Source of the DNA: Candidatus Poseidoniales archaeon
GTDB taxonomy: Archaea; Thermoplasmatota; Poseidoniia; Poseidoniales; Thalassarchaeaceae
Assembly (NCBI GenBank): GCA_012960975.1
Contig: DUAE01000001.1
Coordinates: 101,544-165,543, forward strand
Direction: 5' to 3'
DNA length: 64,000 nt
The translations under genes were made by a program, and so were the position numbers. Positions 34,445-43,587 of this stretch are shown one piece after another. Position 1 is the stretch's first letter. Every line of letters starts with the position of its first letter. The notes beneath the pieces were generated by a model, which ran no database searches, was not told the origin of the DNA, and saw only the letters and a program-made list of their open reading frames with translations.

Positions 34445-35671
34445 TCAAGGCCAGACTAACACTGGCCAGGATTCGAAATCATCTTTTTGCCAATCAATAT
34501 TTTCGAGCCAATCCAAGACTTCTGATTCTTCAGCTAAATCTAGCTCGATTTGCTTTCGGTGTAGCCAGCCTTTTAATCGACCTAGTTTCCTACTCGGCTC
34601 GAGCCCAGTAACCTGTGCCAACTTATTCCCATCAACTATTGGGGAGTTTCCCGCTTGTAGTTTTGGAAGATTCGATAATCTAGAGCGAATCTTTTCAGCA
34701 TTGTGGTAGTGAAGAAGTGCAGATTGAAAATTTTCAGGCAATGCTGCACGGAATCTTCGAAGTTCTGTTAAATCTGTACTCGGTATTTTTGATTTATTAT
34801 TGTGGAGGAAAGTGATTAATCTCATTTGGTCTTTAGAGAGTTTCAATGATTTTCTGAGGGAAGCAGAAACTTCGTCGCCAGATCTTGAGTCATTTGAGCA
34901 GATTTTTGCAAGTGCGGTAATCTCATCTCCCAAAATATTCTGAATTTGGCTTGATTCAATATCAGATAATATCACATTGAGGACACCTAAAGAATCCATC
35001 AAGGATACGATTTCATCTCTATTTGGTTTGGATAAAATTTGTAATAATTCACTACCTATTCTTTCGCGAGAAACCTTGTCTAGCATTTTTAGGTTGGATG
35101 AAATTGCTTTGGTAAGTTCAGAATTCATTTGACGGGTGCCATGCTTTTCTGCATCAAGAAAACGAAACGCTCTCATGATTCTCAATCCATCTTCTCCTAA
35201 TCGATCTGATGCATTGCCAACAGTGCGTAAAATTCCCGCTTCTAAATCAGCTGCACCGTTGAATAAATCAATTAATTTCCCTTCAGAATCAATTGCCATA
35301 GCGTTAATTGTAAAATCCCGTCGAGACAAATCTCCTTCAATACTGTCGCCGAATTCAACATTATCAGGCCGTCGTCCATCACCATAACTTCCCTCACTTC
35401 GAAGGGTGGTTACTTCCCAAGTCTGTTCACCTGTGTCTAATCTGACCATTATAGTACCAAATTCTTCACCTACGGCTATTGATCTAGGAAATATTTTCTT
35501 TACTTCTTCAGGTGTCAAATCTGTAGCGATATCCAAATCGGTCTTCGGTGAATCGATTAATGCATCACGAACCCAACCTCCGACTATCCAGGCGCACCCA
35601 ACCTGCCGTAATCTCTCCAAAACGGTAAAATCGTCCGAACTGAGTTTACCCAAGTCGACCTCCATGACCAT
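34445..35671 (-). CDS. CCA tRNA nucleotidyltransferase, class II (bacterial type)
   Basis: About 408 residues from ATG 35671 (MVMEVDLGK); ATG 35713 would add 14 and leave only 26 bases to the divergent gene. Class II head motifs: IVGGWVRDALIDSPKTDLDIATD with the two catalytic aspartates, EVTTLRSEG, DGRRPDNVEFG, DLSRRDFTINAMA, and the template motif EDGLRIMRAFRF. This is the bacterial/eukaryal class; archaea normally use a class I enzyme. All tRNA genes in the window encode CCA, so the enzyme would repair ends rather than build them. Poly(A) polymerase is the main alternative. Confidence 0.88.
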   Translation of the reverse strand: MVMEVDLGKLSSDDFTVLERLRQVGCAWIVGGWVRDALIDSPKTDLDIATDLTPEEVKKIFPRSIAVGEEFGTIMVRLDTGEQTWEVTTLRSEGSYGDGRRPDNVEFGDSIEGDLSRRDFTINAMAIDSEGKLIDLFNGAADLEAGILRTVGNASDRLGEDGLRIMRAFRFLDAEKHGTRQMNSELTKAISSNLKMLDKVSRERIGSELLQILSKPNRDEIVSLMDSLGVLNVILSDIESSQIQNILGDEITALAKICSNDSRSGDEVSASLRKSLKLSKDQMRLITFLHNNKSKIPSTDLTELRRFRAALPENFQSALLHYHNAEKIRSRLSNLPKLQAGNSPIVDGNKLAQVTGLEPSRKLGRLKGWLHRKQIELDLAEESEVLDWLENIDWQKDDFESWPVLVWP

Positions 35672-35739
35672 TCCACTCACCGATTCGCAATCATACCTTC
35701 GGGCATCATACATATGAGTAAATCACTCTTCGGTGGCAT

Positions 35740-36147
35740 ATGAAGGTCGAATTGGTCCCCCTCGAGTTACTTCGGCCGCATGAAGAAATTATAATAAAAA
35801 AAGTCAACCAACTCGAAAAAATGACTCATCGATGGAATGCATATACCAAACCCCTTCTGCTCGATCGAAAAACTGGAACAATTCTCGATGGGCATCATAG
35901 ATATGAGGTCGCACAGAGATTGAAGTTGAAGTGCGTACCTTGTGTGATGATTGATTATCTCAATGATGATTCAATCGAATTAGAAATTTGGCCAAATTGT
36001 GGTCGTGAAACTATAACGAAGCAAGATGTAATCGATTCTGCTTTGAGCGGAGAATTATTCTCGCCAAAAACCAGCCGTCATCGTTTGTCTGACCATCTAC
36101 CTCCAATCGCAATTTCACTATTTCGCTTACGCGAGCCAGCGGTCTGA
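35740..36147 (+). CDS. Short SerK-like serine kinase (ParB/Srx fold)
   Basis: 135 residues. The ParB-like core has PLELLRPHEEI, KPLLLDRKTGTILDGHHRYEVAQRL (DGHHR at 50-54) and PCVMIDYLNDD. Near the end, SGELFSPKTSRHRL matches the conserved GExxSPKTTRH signature of the archaeal SerK family, ADP-dependent kinases that convert free serine to O-phosphoserine. Known SerK proteins are about 240 residues, so roughly 100 middle residues are absent here. The retained DGHHR and SPKTSRH motifs suggest it still binds nucleotide. Not a plasmid-partition ParB. Confidence 0.75.
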   Translation: MKVELVPLELLRPHEEIIIKKVNQLEKMTHRWNAYTKPLLLDRKTGTILDGHHRYEVAQRLKLKCVPCVMIDYLNDDSIELEIWPNCGRETITKQDVIDSALSGELFSPKTSRHRLSDHLPPIAISLFRLREPAV

Positions 36148-36176
36148 ACAGTCAACAGATTATTGATTAGTCTAAT

Positions 36177-37208
36177 TTAATGTCTAGATTCGATATCCTC
36201 GATGAAAAATCCAGCAATCTTAGAAATGAATTCATCATCCGAATTTTTGAGATTATTGATAATTTCAATTGTCGTTTCATCTACCTTTGTGCTTCCGATT
36301 AATTCCTCGATTAATCGTGTTCGAAGAGAACTTTCTCTAGAAGTGTCAGCGATGATGGAATTTCGTAACTTATTTGCATCGATTGAATAATTTCGACGTA
36401 AAGAACCAACTATCAATGTTTCATTTTGAGTTGTTTCCAAGCATTGTGTAAATGCACCTAGTTGTTTCCAATCTTTACCTTCTATGGCAGAAATAACTGC
36501 CTTGGTTAATCTGAAATCTCCATCTTCCATCCAATTTGGAATTTTTGAAGAGATTATCTCATTGTTCGATGAATTTTCAATCAGAAAAATGATTGCATCT
36601 TTCCGAGCGAGATGATTATTTTCGACAATATCGATGAGTAAATCATCTAACTCACCTTCAATTGCATCCGGGTGATTTCGAAGTAGAGAAACAGCGTCGG
36701 CCTGAACTTTTTTCGATGGATCAATTAATCCTATATACAGTAAATCTCCATCAATTTTTTCCATTTTGCTCATCGATTGTATCGCCATCGAGCGGATTCC
36801 ACTCGATTCATTCTCCATCCCATCGCGGTTCACTTCTTCGAGGTTTGCAGCGATGGAAAATTTAGTTGCCCAAGCGGCATTGCGAACTACTGCAACTTCG
36901 TCTTGGCAAAGTTTAGATAAAATTGGTTTACAAGATTTTCCAGCACGATTAGCGATTCGAGCTGCACACATTCGAAATCCCACTCTTTCAGATTCCGCTA
37001 ATCGCTGTATCAATTCAAGATCCTTGGGCCGAGCCCAAATACCGATGGCTTGTATCGCCTTTACACGAAACCATTCATCAGAATCATCCAGTAATGGTTC
37101 GAAGGCTTGAATTGCGACCGGGTCATTAATTTCGAATAATCTTCGAACCGCTCGACGTCGATGTCGAACATCAGCGCTACGAAGATTGCGCATCGCTGCT
37201 CTTACCAT
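36177..37208 (-). CDS. HEAT-repeat protein
   Basis: 343 residues of alpha-helical repeats in the HEAT style: VRHRRRAVRRLFEINDPVAIQAF, DSDEWFRVKAIQAIGIWARP, ESERVGFRMCAARIANRAG, DEVAVVRNAAWATKFSIAANLEE. Repeats decay toward the C-terminus. No enzyme domain, signal peptide or membrane segment is visible. HEAT proteins act as scaffolds or as lyase-like partners of bilin enzymes; nothing here points to a specific partner. It lies 38 bases downstream of the PCMT-like gene and is probably in the same operon. Confidence 0.8.
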   Translation of the reverse strand: MVRAAMRNLRSADVRHRRRAVRRLFEINDPVAIQAFEPLLDDSDEWFRVKAIQAIGIWARPKDLELIQRLAESERVGFRMCAARIANRAGKSCKPILSKLCQDEVAVVRNAAWATKFSIAANLEEVNRDGMENESSGIRSMAIQSMSKMEKIDGDLLYIGLIDPSKKVQADAVSLLRNHPDAIEGELDDLLIDIVENNHLARKDAIIFLIENSSNNEIISSKIPNWMEDGDFRLTKAVISAIEGKDWKQLGAFTQCLETTQNETLIVGSLRRNYSIDANKLRNSIIADTSRESSLRTRLIEELIGSTKVDETTIEIINNLKNSDDEFISKIAGFFIEDIESRH

Positions 37209-37246
37209 GATTTAACGAGTGAAGTCGGTGGCATGAACGCTTTGAT

Positions 37247-38248
37247 TCAAGGCACTAAATCTCGGTGTCCACCGGCCATTCCTACTTCCTCATCATCAGG
37301 TGAGCCGGGAGCTGCTAAATCCATTGAGAAAAGTTGCCCGAAAACCGGCCAAATCGGTGCTAACCATTCCATTTCTGACATGATTAAATCCATCACAGGA
37401 TGTTCAAGAATTTCATCTTCGGTGGCATCTTCTGGGAGAATTGGTAAATCGATTGGAAGGTCTCTCAATGCAGCGACTAAATGTTCAACATTTTCAATCA
37501 ACTCATCATCTAATTCGATGAGATCGATAAGTAGAGCAACAGCATCTTCTAGATGATCAGCCAATAAATTTGCATCGAGAGGATCCCTTTCAGCTTCACC
37601 TAAATCCATAGGTCCGAAAACTACTCCGCCAAGATCCGTATCGAACCAATCATTCCCTTGTTTTTCTCGTTTTAATAATCGTTGATGAACTGGACCGCCA
37701 AACGGCCCCAAAACGAATCCTCCCTCGTCTACCATGACTTCGAGGGAAATCGGCATTTCTTTTACCGCGCCGGTGATTAAAACTCGGTCTACGCCACGAT
37801 CCATTTCATCTGGATTATCTAAGGCTGCAGGCGATAATACTCGCATCAATCCTCTCGCAGAGTGTTTCTCGAGTCGTCGACTCGTGTGCTCGCGAACCTC
37901 GGTGTGTGGTTCGACGATTGAGACCATTCCATCAGGTCCGAGCACTTCATCAAGAATCGCTGAGATGTAACCACCTTTCGAACCCATCAGAAGCACGTGT
38001 TGTCCTCTACGTAGTTCGAGGTGGTGCAACAGTGTCAGAATCATGTGTGGAGCAGAAATCGTCTTCGCTGCTCCAACTTCTGTTATCAGGAAAGGTACCG
38101 GACTATCATACCAAAACGGTTCGGCAGAAAGGTCGGTAAAGTCCCGGACATCGACAATTTTCATCGCATCGGAAACGCGAGAATCAATGGGAACTCCCGC
38201 TGCTTTGAGTCTTTCAAGCAAATCGTCGATTTCAGCCAACCACGCCAC
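37247..38248 (-). CDS. Protein-L-isoaspartate methyltransferase-like protein with C-terminal extension
   Basis: 333 residues, GTG start at 38248. The PCMT-like part covers ~1-215: VSDAMKIVDVRDF, ISAPHMILTLLHHLELRRGQHVLLMGSKGGYISAILDEVLG, where the usual SAM-loop GxGxGY is altered to GSKGGY. The C-terminal ~115 residues are acidic and helical (ADHLEDAVALLIDLIELDDELIENVEHL), not part of normal PCMT (~210 residues). It may repair isoaspartate or bind SAM for another purpose. Upstream of the HEAT gene on the same strand. Confidence 0.75.
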   Translation of the reverse strand: MAWLAEIDDLLERLKAAGVPIDSRVSDAMKIVDVRDFTDLSAEPFWYDSPVPFLITEVGAAKTISAPHMILTLLHHLELRRGQHVLLMGSKGGYISAILDEVLGPDGMVSIVEPHTEVREHTSRRLEKHSARGLMRVLSPAALDNPDEMDRGVDRVLITGAVKEMPISLEVMVDEGGFVLGPFGGPVHQRLLKREKQGNDWFDTDLGGVVFGPMDLGEAERDPLDANLLADHLEDAVALLIDLIELDDELIENVEHLVAALRDLPIDLPILPEDATEDEILEHPVMDLIMSEMEWLAPIWPVFGQLFSMDLAAPGSPDDEEVGMAGGHRDLVP

Positions 38249-38308
38249 TTCCGAACAGAAGGTTCAACCACTAATCATTTGAATACAACGCTCGCCCGTT
38301 CTCCCGTG

Positions 38309-38384
38309 GGGCCCGTGGTCTAGGGGTTATGACGTTGCTCTTACAAAGCGAAGATCACCGGTTCAATTCCGGTCGGGCCCACCA
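38309..38384 (+). tRNA. tRNA-Val (TAC)
   Basis: 76 bases. Acceptor GGGCCCG pairs with CGGGCCC, then A and encoded CCA. Anticodon stem TTGCT/AGCGA with loop CTTACAA gives anticodon TAC (valine, GUA). T arm ACCGG-TTCAATT-CCGGT is perfect. Confidence 0.96.
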
Positions 38385-38454
38385 TTAATTTTCATCCATA
38401 AGCTGGTGGATACTGTATTGAGAACCGGTTTCACTTGTGCATTTGTTCGATATC

Positions 38455-38691
38455 TCAAACTTTCCGATTCACTATTATGAACAAAAGTCCGAATTCTTTT
38501 GATTGAATCTCTGCGGGAGGCATTTTTAATCGGAGTAACAGAGCCGGAATATCGTATTTGCTTTCAAGATCATCACTTAACAAGTGGATAATCTCATTTT
38601 CAGGGACTTCTTTGATACAATCTCTGAGCAATTTGATTGGGATTGGGCATTTCTCCCCGCGCACATCAAGAATATGTGGGGACTCTTTCAT
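38455..38691 (-). CDS. TusA/SirA-family sulfurtransferase
   Basis: 78 residues. The TusA signature is HILDVRGEKCPIPIKLLRDCI with the persulfide-carrying cysteine in CPIP, followed by HLLSDDLESKYDIPALL. It carries sulfur as a persulfide, in tRNA thiolation or related pathways. In this window possible partners are SufS and the two GG-tailed carriers, but none is adjacent. It stands alone between tRNA-Val and the divergent CinA-like gene. Confidence 0.87.
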   Translation of the reverse strand: MKESPHILDVRGEKCPIPIKLLRDCIKEVPENEIIHLLSDDLESKYDIPALLLRLKMPPAEIQSKEFGLLFIIVNRKV

Positions 38692-38815
38692 GTATTCACC
38701 TACAAATCTAATCCAAAGGCATCTACTCCATAATTCTGTTTGTTATCTATTTTTTTGTCGAAACTGACAAAATGTTCGGTGAAAGAGTCAAGAAGGTCGC
38801 CCATGAGCCAGTAGC

Positions 38816-39496
38816 ATGGTTGACGAGGCCTCAGGCCTAGCCTCTCGTGTCACTCGACGCCTACGTCGGCGTGGTTGGACCGTATCCACTGCTGAGTCGT
38901 GTACTGGTGGACTTCTCGCATCTCTGATTACCGATATATCAGGTGCAACCCAATGGTTTCAGCAGGGTTGGGTAGTCTATTCTAATGAAGCAAAGATGCG
39001 CGAACTCGGTGTCGAAAAATCAGCTTTCGATCAGGATGATGCGGGCGCTGTTTCACACGAGGTCGCTGTTCAAATGGCTCGCGGTGCCAGATATCAATCG
39101 GGTTCAGATGTAGCCATTTCGATTACTGGAATAGCCGGACCTGGGGGCGCGACTGTGGATAAGGAAGTCGGGCGTGTTCATGTAGCGGTAATCGCCCGGG
39201 ATTATTTTTTGGTCAGGAGAATGGATTTTGGTGATAATGACCGTTTGGATAACAAAAAATCCTTCGCAGTTTTCGCACTTCGCTTAACACTAGAGGCTCT
39301 CGATCGAGTCGATGGCCAAGATGGACGAACAGAAGAATCTCAAGACAACGGAGATGTTGAGAATATCGATCGATCAAAATTAGAGCCTTCTTCAGAAGAG
39401 TGGGAAGGTGGGCTAGCTTGGGATGGAGGTCAATCCACTGTAGCTGAAGAGATTCAGAAAGTCGACCTCGCAGCCTTAATCGATTGGGATGAATGA
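38816..39496 (+). CDS. CinA C-terminal-domain nicotinamide-nucleotide amidase (PncC-like)
   Basis: 226 residues. PncC marks: STAESCTGGLLASLITDISGAT, FQQGWVVYSNEAKMRELGV, AVSHEVAVQMARGA and AISITGIAGPGG. It hydrolyses NMN to nicotinate mononucleotide and ammonia in the pyridine nucleotide salvage cycle. After about residue 165 there is a non-conserved acidic extension (TEESQDNGDVEN, SSEEWEGGLAWDGG) not found in the stand-alone enzyme. The stop lies 49 bases upstream of the DP1 gene. Confidence 0.9.
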   Translation: MVDEASGLASRVTRRLRRRGWTVSTAESCTGGLLASLITDISGATQWFQQGWVVYSNEAKMRELGVEKSAFDQDDAGAVSHEVAVQMARGARYQSGSDVAISITGIAGPGGATVDKEVGRVHVAVIARDYFLVRRMDFGDNDRLDNKKSFAVFALRLTLEALDRVDGQDGRTEESQDNGDVENIDRSKLEPSSEEWEGGLAWDGGQSTVAEEIQKVDLAALIDWDE

Positions 39497-39545
39497 GCGA
39501 TTCATAACGATATTATCATGAGCGTACTCAGTTGACCTCAATTGG

Positions 39546-41165
39546 ATGGCGTCGGCAGACTGGGCGGAACGGCAGCAGATATTGCTTGCAGCCGGCATTC
39601 TGGTAACCGGTCAAGAGACTAAAAAAAAGATTGAAAATTTACCTGATTTGACTCCACTTATCGAGGCAGCAACCTCGTCTCAAGTTCATGTTTTGTCATC
39701 AAGGTCGATAGATGAATTACTGATGTTGGTACCATCCTCTGAATCGATAGAAATTTCAACTCAGGTAGCAAAATCAGCTCAAGCAACTTTGCCAGCTCCT
39801 GACAATCCCTCTCCTATTGGTCGTGTTATTGCTCCAATTGATTCACCGAAAATCACCCCAGCTCCTCGGCCACATGGATTGTCGCACTATAGCTTGGCAG
39901 ATTTCCCTATGCTCGCGACTGATGTTGATTCAGAAATCGAAATTCATTTTGATATTACAGGTAATTCGGTTACCGAAGGAAAGATGGCCGACATGAGGTC
40001 GTGTTTTTCAGATCGATTAAAAAAAATTCGTAACATGATGTTGACAGGAGGTGTTTTGCCACGTCGTCCGATATCGAATGGAGAGGCGTGGCGAAATCGA
40101 CAACGATATTCATCGAATGAATATGAAGTGACGATCATTGGATTGGTCAATGGCCCGAGATGGACAAAAAATGGAAATTTAATGTTCATGGTAGAGGATG
40201 AAACCACTCAGATTCAATGTTTTCTAAAACCACCTGCTGGAGCGAATCCATTGCACGCTGCCCTCGATGGACTGATGAATGATGATGTAGTCGGTGTGAG
40301 CGGCCATTTTGGTGGAGATCAAACTGATTTATTTTTCTGCTCTAACATTCATTTACCACCATTAAAACCACGTGCAAAAACTGCTGCGAGCGCCGACCAA
40401 GCAGTCTCAGCAGCCTTCCTTTCCGACACTCATGTCGGCAGCAATACTTTCCTTGAACCACAATGGCAGAAAATGATACAGTGGTTCAAAACCGATTCAT
40501 TAGCGAAAACAATTCGATATTTTGTTCTGAGTGGTGATGGAGTAGATGGTGTCGGAATTTATCCAGGACAAGATCGTCACTTGGCAATTAAAGATCTGTT
40601 CGATCAGTATGGAAAGTTGGCAACTCTTCTCGAAGAATTACCCGATTGGATTGACATTATCATACTACCAGGTAATCACGATGCCGTTCGACCTGCCGAA
40701 CCACAACCAGCTCTAACTGCTGAGGTTCAGCAATATTTTTCGGACGCAGTTTTTGTAGGAAATCCTTGTGATTTTAGCCTTCACGGTGTTCGTATCCTAT
40801 CATATCACGGTAAGAGTATCGACGACTTCGTCGCCGGACTGCGCTCGGTAACATATGCGAAGCCAGAGATGGCGATGCGGGCGATGTTAGAGCGCCGGCA
40901 TCTCGCACCGTCTTGGGGTGGTAAAACTCCACTTTCACCAGAGCCAGAGGATAGTATGGTCATTGGAACGGTTCCGGATATTTTCGTCACCGGTCATGTT
41001 CATGGGCAATTCGTCAGCGATCATAAGGGAACAACAATCGTTCATAGTTCGACTTGGCAAGACCAGACCGATTATCAGCGAATGTTAGGATTCCAACCGA
41101 AGCCTTGTATTCTAACCGTCATTAATCTGCATACTCACGCGAGCGCATCAATTCCATTCGCTTGA
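39546..41165 (+). CDS. DNA polymerase D small subunit DP1
   Basis: 539 residues. The C-terminal calcineurin-like phosphoesterase domain has all exonuclease motifs: AAFLSDTHVGS, FVLSGDGVDGVGIYPGQ, IILPGNHDAVRPAEPQP, SYHGKSIDD and VTGHVHGQF, so the 3'-5' proofreading exonuclease of PolD should be active. An OB fold precedes it (VTIIGLVNGPRWTKNGNLMF, about residues 197-250). The N-terminal ~130 residues include a small helical domain and a flexible Pro/Ala linker. PolD is the euryarchaeal replicative polymerase; DP2 is not in the window. ATG 39546. Confidence 0.96.
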   Translation: MASADWAERQQILLAAGILVTGQETKKKIENLPDLTPLIEAATSSQVHVLSSRSIDELLMLVPSSESIEISTQVAKSAQATLPAPDNPSPIGRVIAPIDSPKITPAPRPHGLSHYSLADFPMLATDVDSEIEIHFDITGNSVTEGKMADMRSCFSDRLKKIRNMMLTGGVLPRRPISNGEAWRNRQRYSSNEYEVTIIGLVNGPRWTKNGNLMFMVEDETTQIQCFLKPPAGANPLHAALDGLMNDDVVGVSGHFGGDQTDLFFCSNIHLPPLKPRAKTAASADQAVSAAFLSDTHVGSNTFLEPQWQKMIQWFKTDSLAKTIRYFVLSGDGVDGVGIYPGQDRHLAIKDLFDQYGKLATLLEELPDWIDIIILPGNHDAVRPAEPQPALTAEVQQYFSDAVFVGNPCDFSLHGVRILSYHGKSIDDFVAGLRSVTYAKPEMAMRAMLERRHLAPSWGGKTPLSPEPEDSMVIGTVPDIFVTGHVHGQFVSDHKGTTIVHSSTWQDQTDYQRMLGFQPKPCILTVINLHTHASASIPFA

Positions 41166-41196
41166 TTCCTTTTGCTTGTCTTGCGAGTAAGAAAAA

Positions 41197-42765
41197 TTAT
41201 TTTTTTTCTTTGTTTTCTCTGCTTCGACAATCTTCTGTTTGACATTGAATCGTATCAAAATAGTCCGAATTATCTGAGGTTTCGGCAATTGGCACGAGTG
41301 GTGCTAATTGTCCATTGGCTACGAAAAGGCTCGGACCTGAATTGAGGAAATACATCGAACCCATTCGAGTTCGAGAATCTTCAGGAGTTGCATTGGTTTT
41401 GGTTGCACATTCACCAGTGCAACCATCAGCAAATGCAACGTATACTCGACCTTCTCGGTCGATGTGTAAATCATTGAAATCCAATAAATTTCTGTTCGAT
41501 CCACCAATATCTCGACAATCACCACTGTTCAAACATATCGCACCGATTTGCACTGGATCAGCCGATACACGGGTGGTATAGAATACTGGGCTTGGGTCGA
41601 GAGCGTTTAGGCTATAGGTGATGTACAGATAATAACTGACGTTTCCATTTGCATAGTGAGGATTTCCATTCCATGGATTTCCATCTAAGTCGGTTTGGTT
41701 CAACTCACTACTATTTTCACTACCGAGATAAGTGATGGCAATACGCCCTGCGTCTCCTGCATCGATTTGTGGGAAAGTTGTCGAAATAACTTCAACTGGG
41801 CTAATTCTAATACTTTCTTGTTCCCATGACTCTCCTGAATCAGTACTCCTCGACATGTAGACTCCTTCATCTGCGCCTGTCCAGATGTGATATGCATTGG
41901 ATTCAGCGTCGGTTGCGACCTCTGAATTTTTTCTTGGATTGGGAGTTCCAACATCCTCTCCCATCGTTCGATCAAACCAAGTCAAACCATTGTCATCGGA
42001 AACGATGACTGTGGGTGTTTCGACCCGGGGCGTGACGTAGACGGTACCATCGGGTGCAGAAGTGATGGCTCCATGGAGTCCACCGTTGGTGGTGGCTAAT
42101 CCGAAAATCTGGCCACCGGCCTCAAATGAAGCACCACCATCAAAGCTGGTGAAACAGAAGATGCCTGCGAGTTTGTTGTAACAATAGTACACAGCCGTTT
42201 CATAGAATGTTTGGGACAATTGACCACCGATTCCATAGCCGCTGCTCGTCCAAGGGCCCGATGCCAGTTTGATGTGATCATTGATTGGAGTCGTACCTGA
42301 GTCGTGTGCATTGCCCAACCAGGTTTCGCCATCATCATCGCTCCAACATATCCAAGATGTTTCCAAACCCTGCATCTGCACGTTGAATATTCGATCAGTG
42401 ATCGGATCTACCCATCCCCATGGATCATTGGTTTGGAACGCACACATGGGGCCTGAGACATTCTCCCAAGATTCGCCGTGGTCACAAGAACGCATGACCT
42501 TCTCAAAGGCGATGAAGAAAATGCAGCCACTCGACGTGATCCCGAGGCTAGGTTCTGCTCCATCCTCGCCGACACTACTGAAAGTGAATTGCATCGGAAT
42601 CATTGGGATATCGAGGCTGATTCCATCGGATCCTGATACATAGGTTCCGCTTGGTAATTCCTCTTCTTGCTGAGGACTAGGTGGGCCATCGTTTTGTACA
42701 CAGCCAGAAAGTGCTACTGTTAACATCAAGATGCCGACGAGTAAAGCCACACTTCGCATAGTCAT
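41197..42765 (-). CDS. Secreted lipoprotein with BNR/sialidase-like propeller
   Basis: About 522 residues from ATG 42765 (MTMRSVALLVGILMLTVALSGC); the frame opens at a TTG at 42825 that overlaps the upstream stop. The lipobox LSGC puts a lipid-modified cysteine near residue 22. BNR (Asp-box) repeats are visible: SCDHGESW, SDDDGETWLG, SFDGGASFE, SDDNGLTWFD, STDSGESWEQ. Such propellers occur in sialidases, but no catalytic arginine triad is evident. Cysteine pairs in the C-terminal third (AICLNSGDCRDIGG, DGCTGECATK) suggest disulfides. Likely surface-bound; binding partner unknown. Confidence 0.8.
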   Translation of the reverse strand: MTMRSVALLVGILMLTVALSGCVQNDGPPSPQQEEELPSGTYVSGSDGISLDIPMIPMQFTFSSVGEDGAEPSLGITSSGCIFFIAFEKVMRSCDHGESWENVSGPMCAFQTNDPWGWVDPITDRIFNVQMQGLETSWICWSDDDGETWLGNAHDSGTTPINDHIKLASGPWTSSGYGIGGQLSQTFYETAVYYCYNKLAGIFCFTSFDGGASFEAGGQIFGLATTNGGLHGAITSAPDGTVYVTPRVETPTVIVSDDNGLTWFDRTMGEDVGTPNPRKNSEVATDAESNAYHIWTGADEGVYMSRSTDSGESWEQESIRISPVEVISTTFPQIDAGDAGRIAITYLGSENSSELNQTDLDGNPWNGNPHYANGNVSYYLYITYSLNALDPSPVFYTTRVSADPVQIGAICLNSGDCRDIGGSNRNLLDFNDLHIDREGRVYVAFADGCTGECATKTNATPEDSRTRMGSMYFLNSGPSLFVANGQLAPLVPIAETSDNSDYFDTIQCQTEDCRSRENKEKK

Positions 42766-42821
42766 TCGCACTAACGGCGGCGTATGTATCTTATCGAACT
42801 TTGAACTAACTGACAATTTCG

Positions 42822-43505
42822 TCAATCAATAGTATTAGGAAAGCTTTCATTAAAAATTGTCGACCATATTTGAGTCAGATTCCTGTCTTCGATTATCGGC
42901 ACTTCTGCTGCGATGAACGCATCTTTTGCTCGTTCTCTAGCTGGGTTAAATCCGATGAAATGAGATCCTGGAATTTTCATTGATAAATCGGTACTAGAAT
43001 CACCGACCGACCAAATTTTAGTTGTATCGAATCCATTGATTATTGCTAATTTTGTAACCATTAGGCCTTTGTCATGTGAATTGACCTTAGATGGAGCAGC
43101 ACCGAGGAGGTATCCTTCATCATCCCAAGAAAAATCGTTTGCCGCCCAATCATCGACCTTGAGCATATGTGCAATTGTACCGATGAACCTAGCCACTCCT
43201 GAGGAAACGATGGCAACATATATTCCTCGATTTTGTAATTCTTCGATTACTGCTCGTGCACCAGGCATTAGTTTGACTCCAGAAAAACAACGCATAATTT
43301 CGTCTAAATGAATTTCTGGTTGTAATTTCAACCACATTCCGACGTCATTAGCCATAAATTCATCATCGGTAATTTCTTTGTTGAGAAATTTTTCGAGCAT
43401 AGCATAATTTTCTGTTCCAAAATGATTGTGAATCATTTGCCAAGATGAGCCACAGTTAACGAGGACACCATCACAATCGAATACCACTGCCTGAACTTCG
43501 CTCAT
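42822..43505 (-). CDS. HAD-superfamily phosphatase, phosphoserine phosphatase-like
   Basis: 227 residues. HAD motif I VVFDCDGVLVNCGSSW, motif II AIVSSGVARF, motif III lysine in SKVNSHDKGLM, and motif IV SVGDSSTDLSM. The helical cap between motifs I and II matches subfamily IB (SerB-like). It may dephosphorylate phosphoserine, completing serine synthesis from SerC, or act on another small phosphate. The final TGA overlaps a TTG of the next lipoprotein frame, which is probably not used. Confidence 0.8.
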   Translation of the reverse strand: MSEVQAVVFDCDGVLVNCGSSWQMIHNHFGTENYAMLEKFLNKEITDDEFMANDVGMWLKLQPEIHLDEIMRCFSGVKLMPGARAVIEELQNRGIYVAIVSSGVARFIGTIAHMLKVDDWAANDFSWDDEGYLLGAAPSKVNSHDKGLMVTKLAIINGFDTTKIWSVGDSSTDLSMKIPGSHFIGFNPARERAKDAFIAAEVPIIEDRNLTQIWSTIFNESFPNTID

Positions 43506-43587
43506 GCTTACTTGGGTGCAAAGACTTTGGTTTAGATTATACTAATCGAACGGATGCATTCATTGGTAGGATTGGGTTGCATTATTC

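Noticed and set aside
35740-36147. ParB chromosome or plasmid partition protein
   Set aside because: There is no helix-turn-helix DNA-binding region or ParA neighbour, and the SPKTSRH motif is specific to the SerK family.
38766-38830. Short ORF starting ATGTTCGGTGAAAG just before the CinA-like gene
   Set aside because: It is about 20 codons, overlaps the CinA-like start and resembles no known leader peptide.
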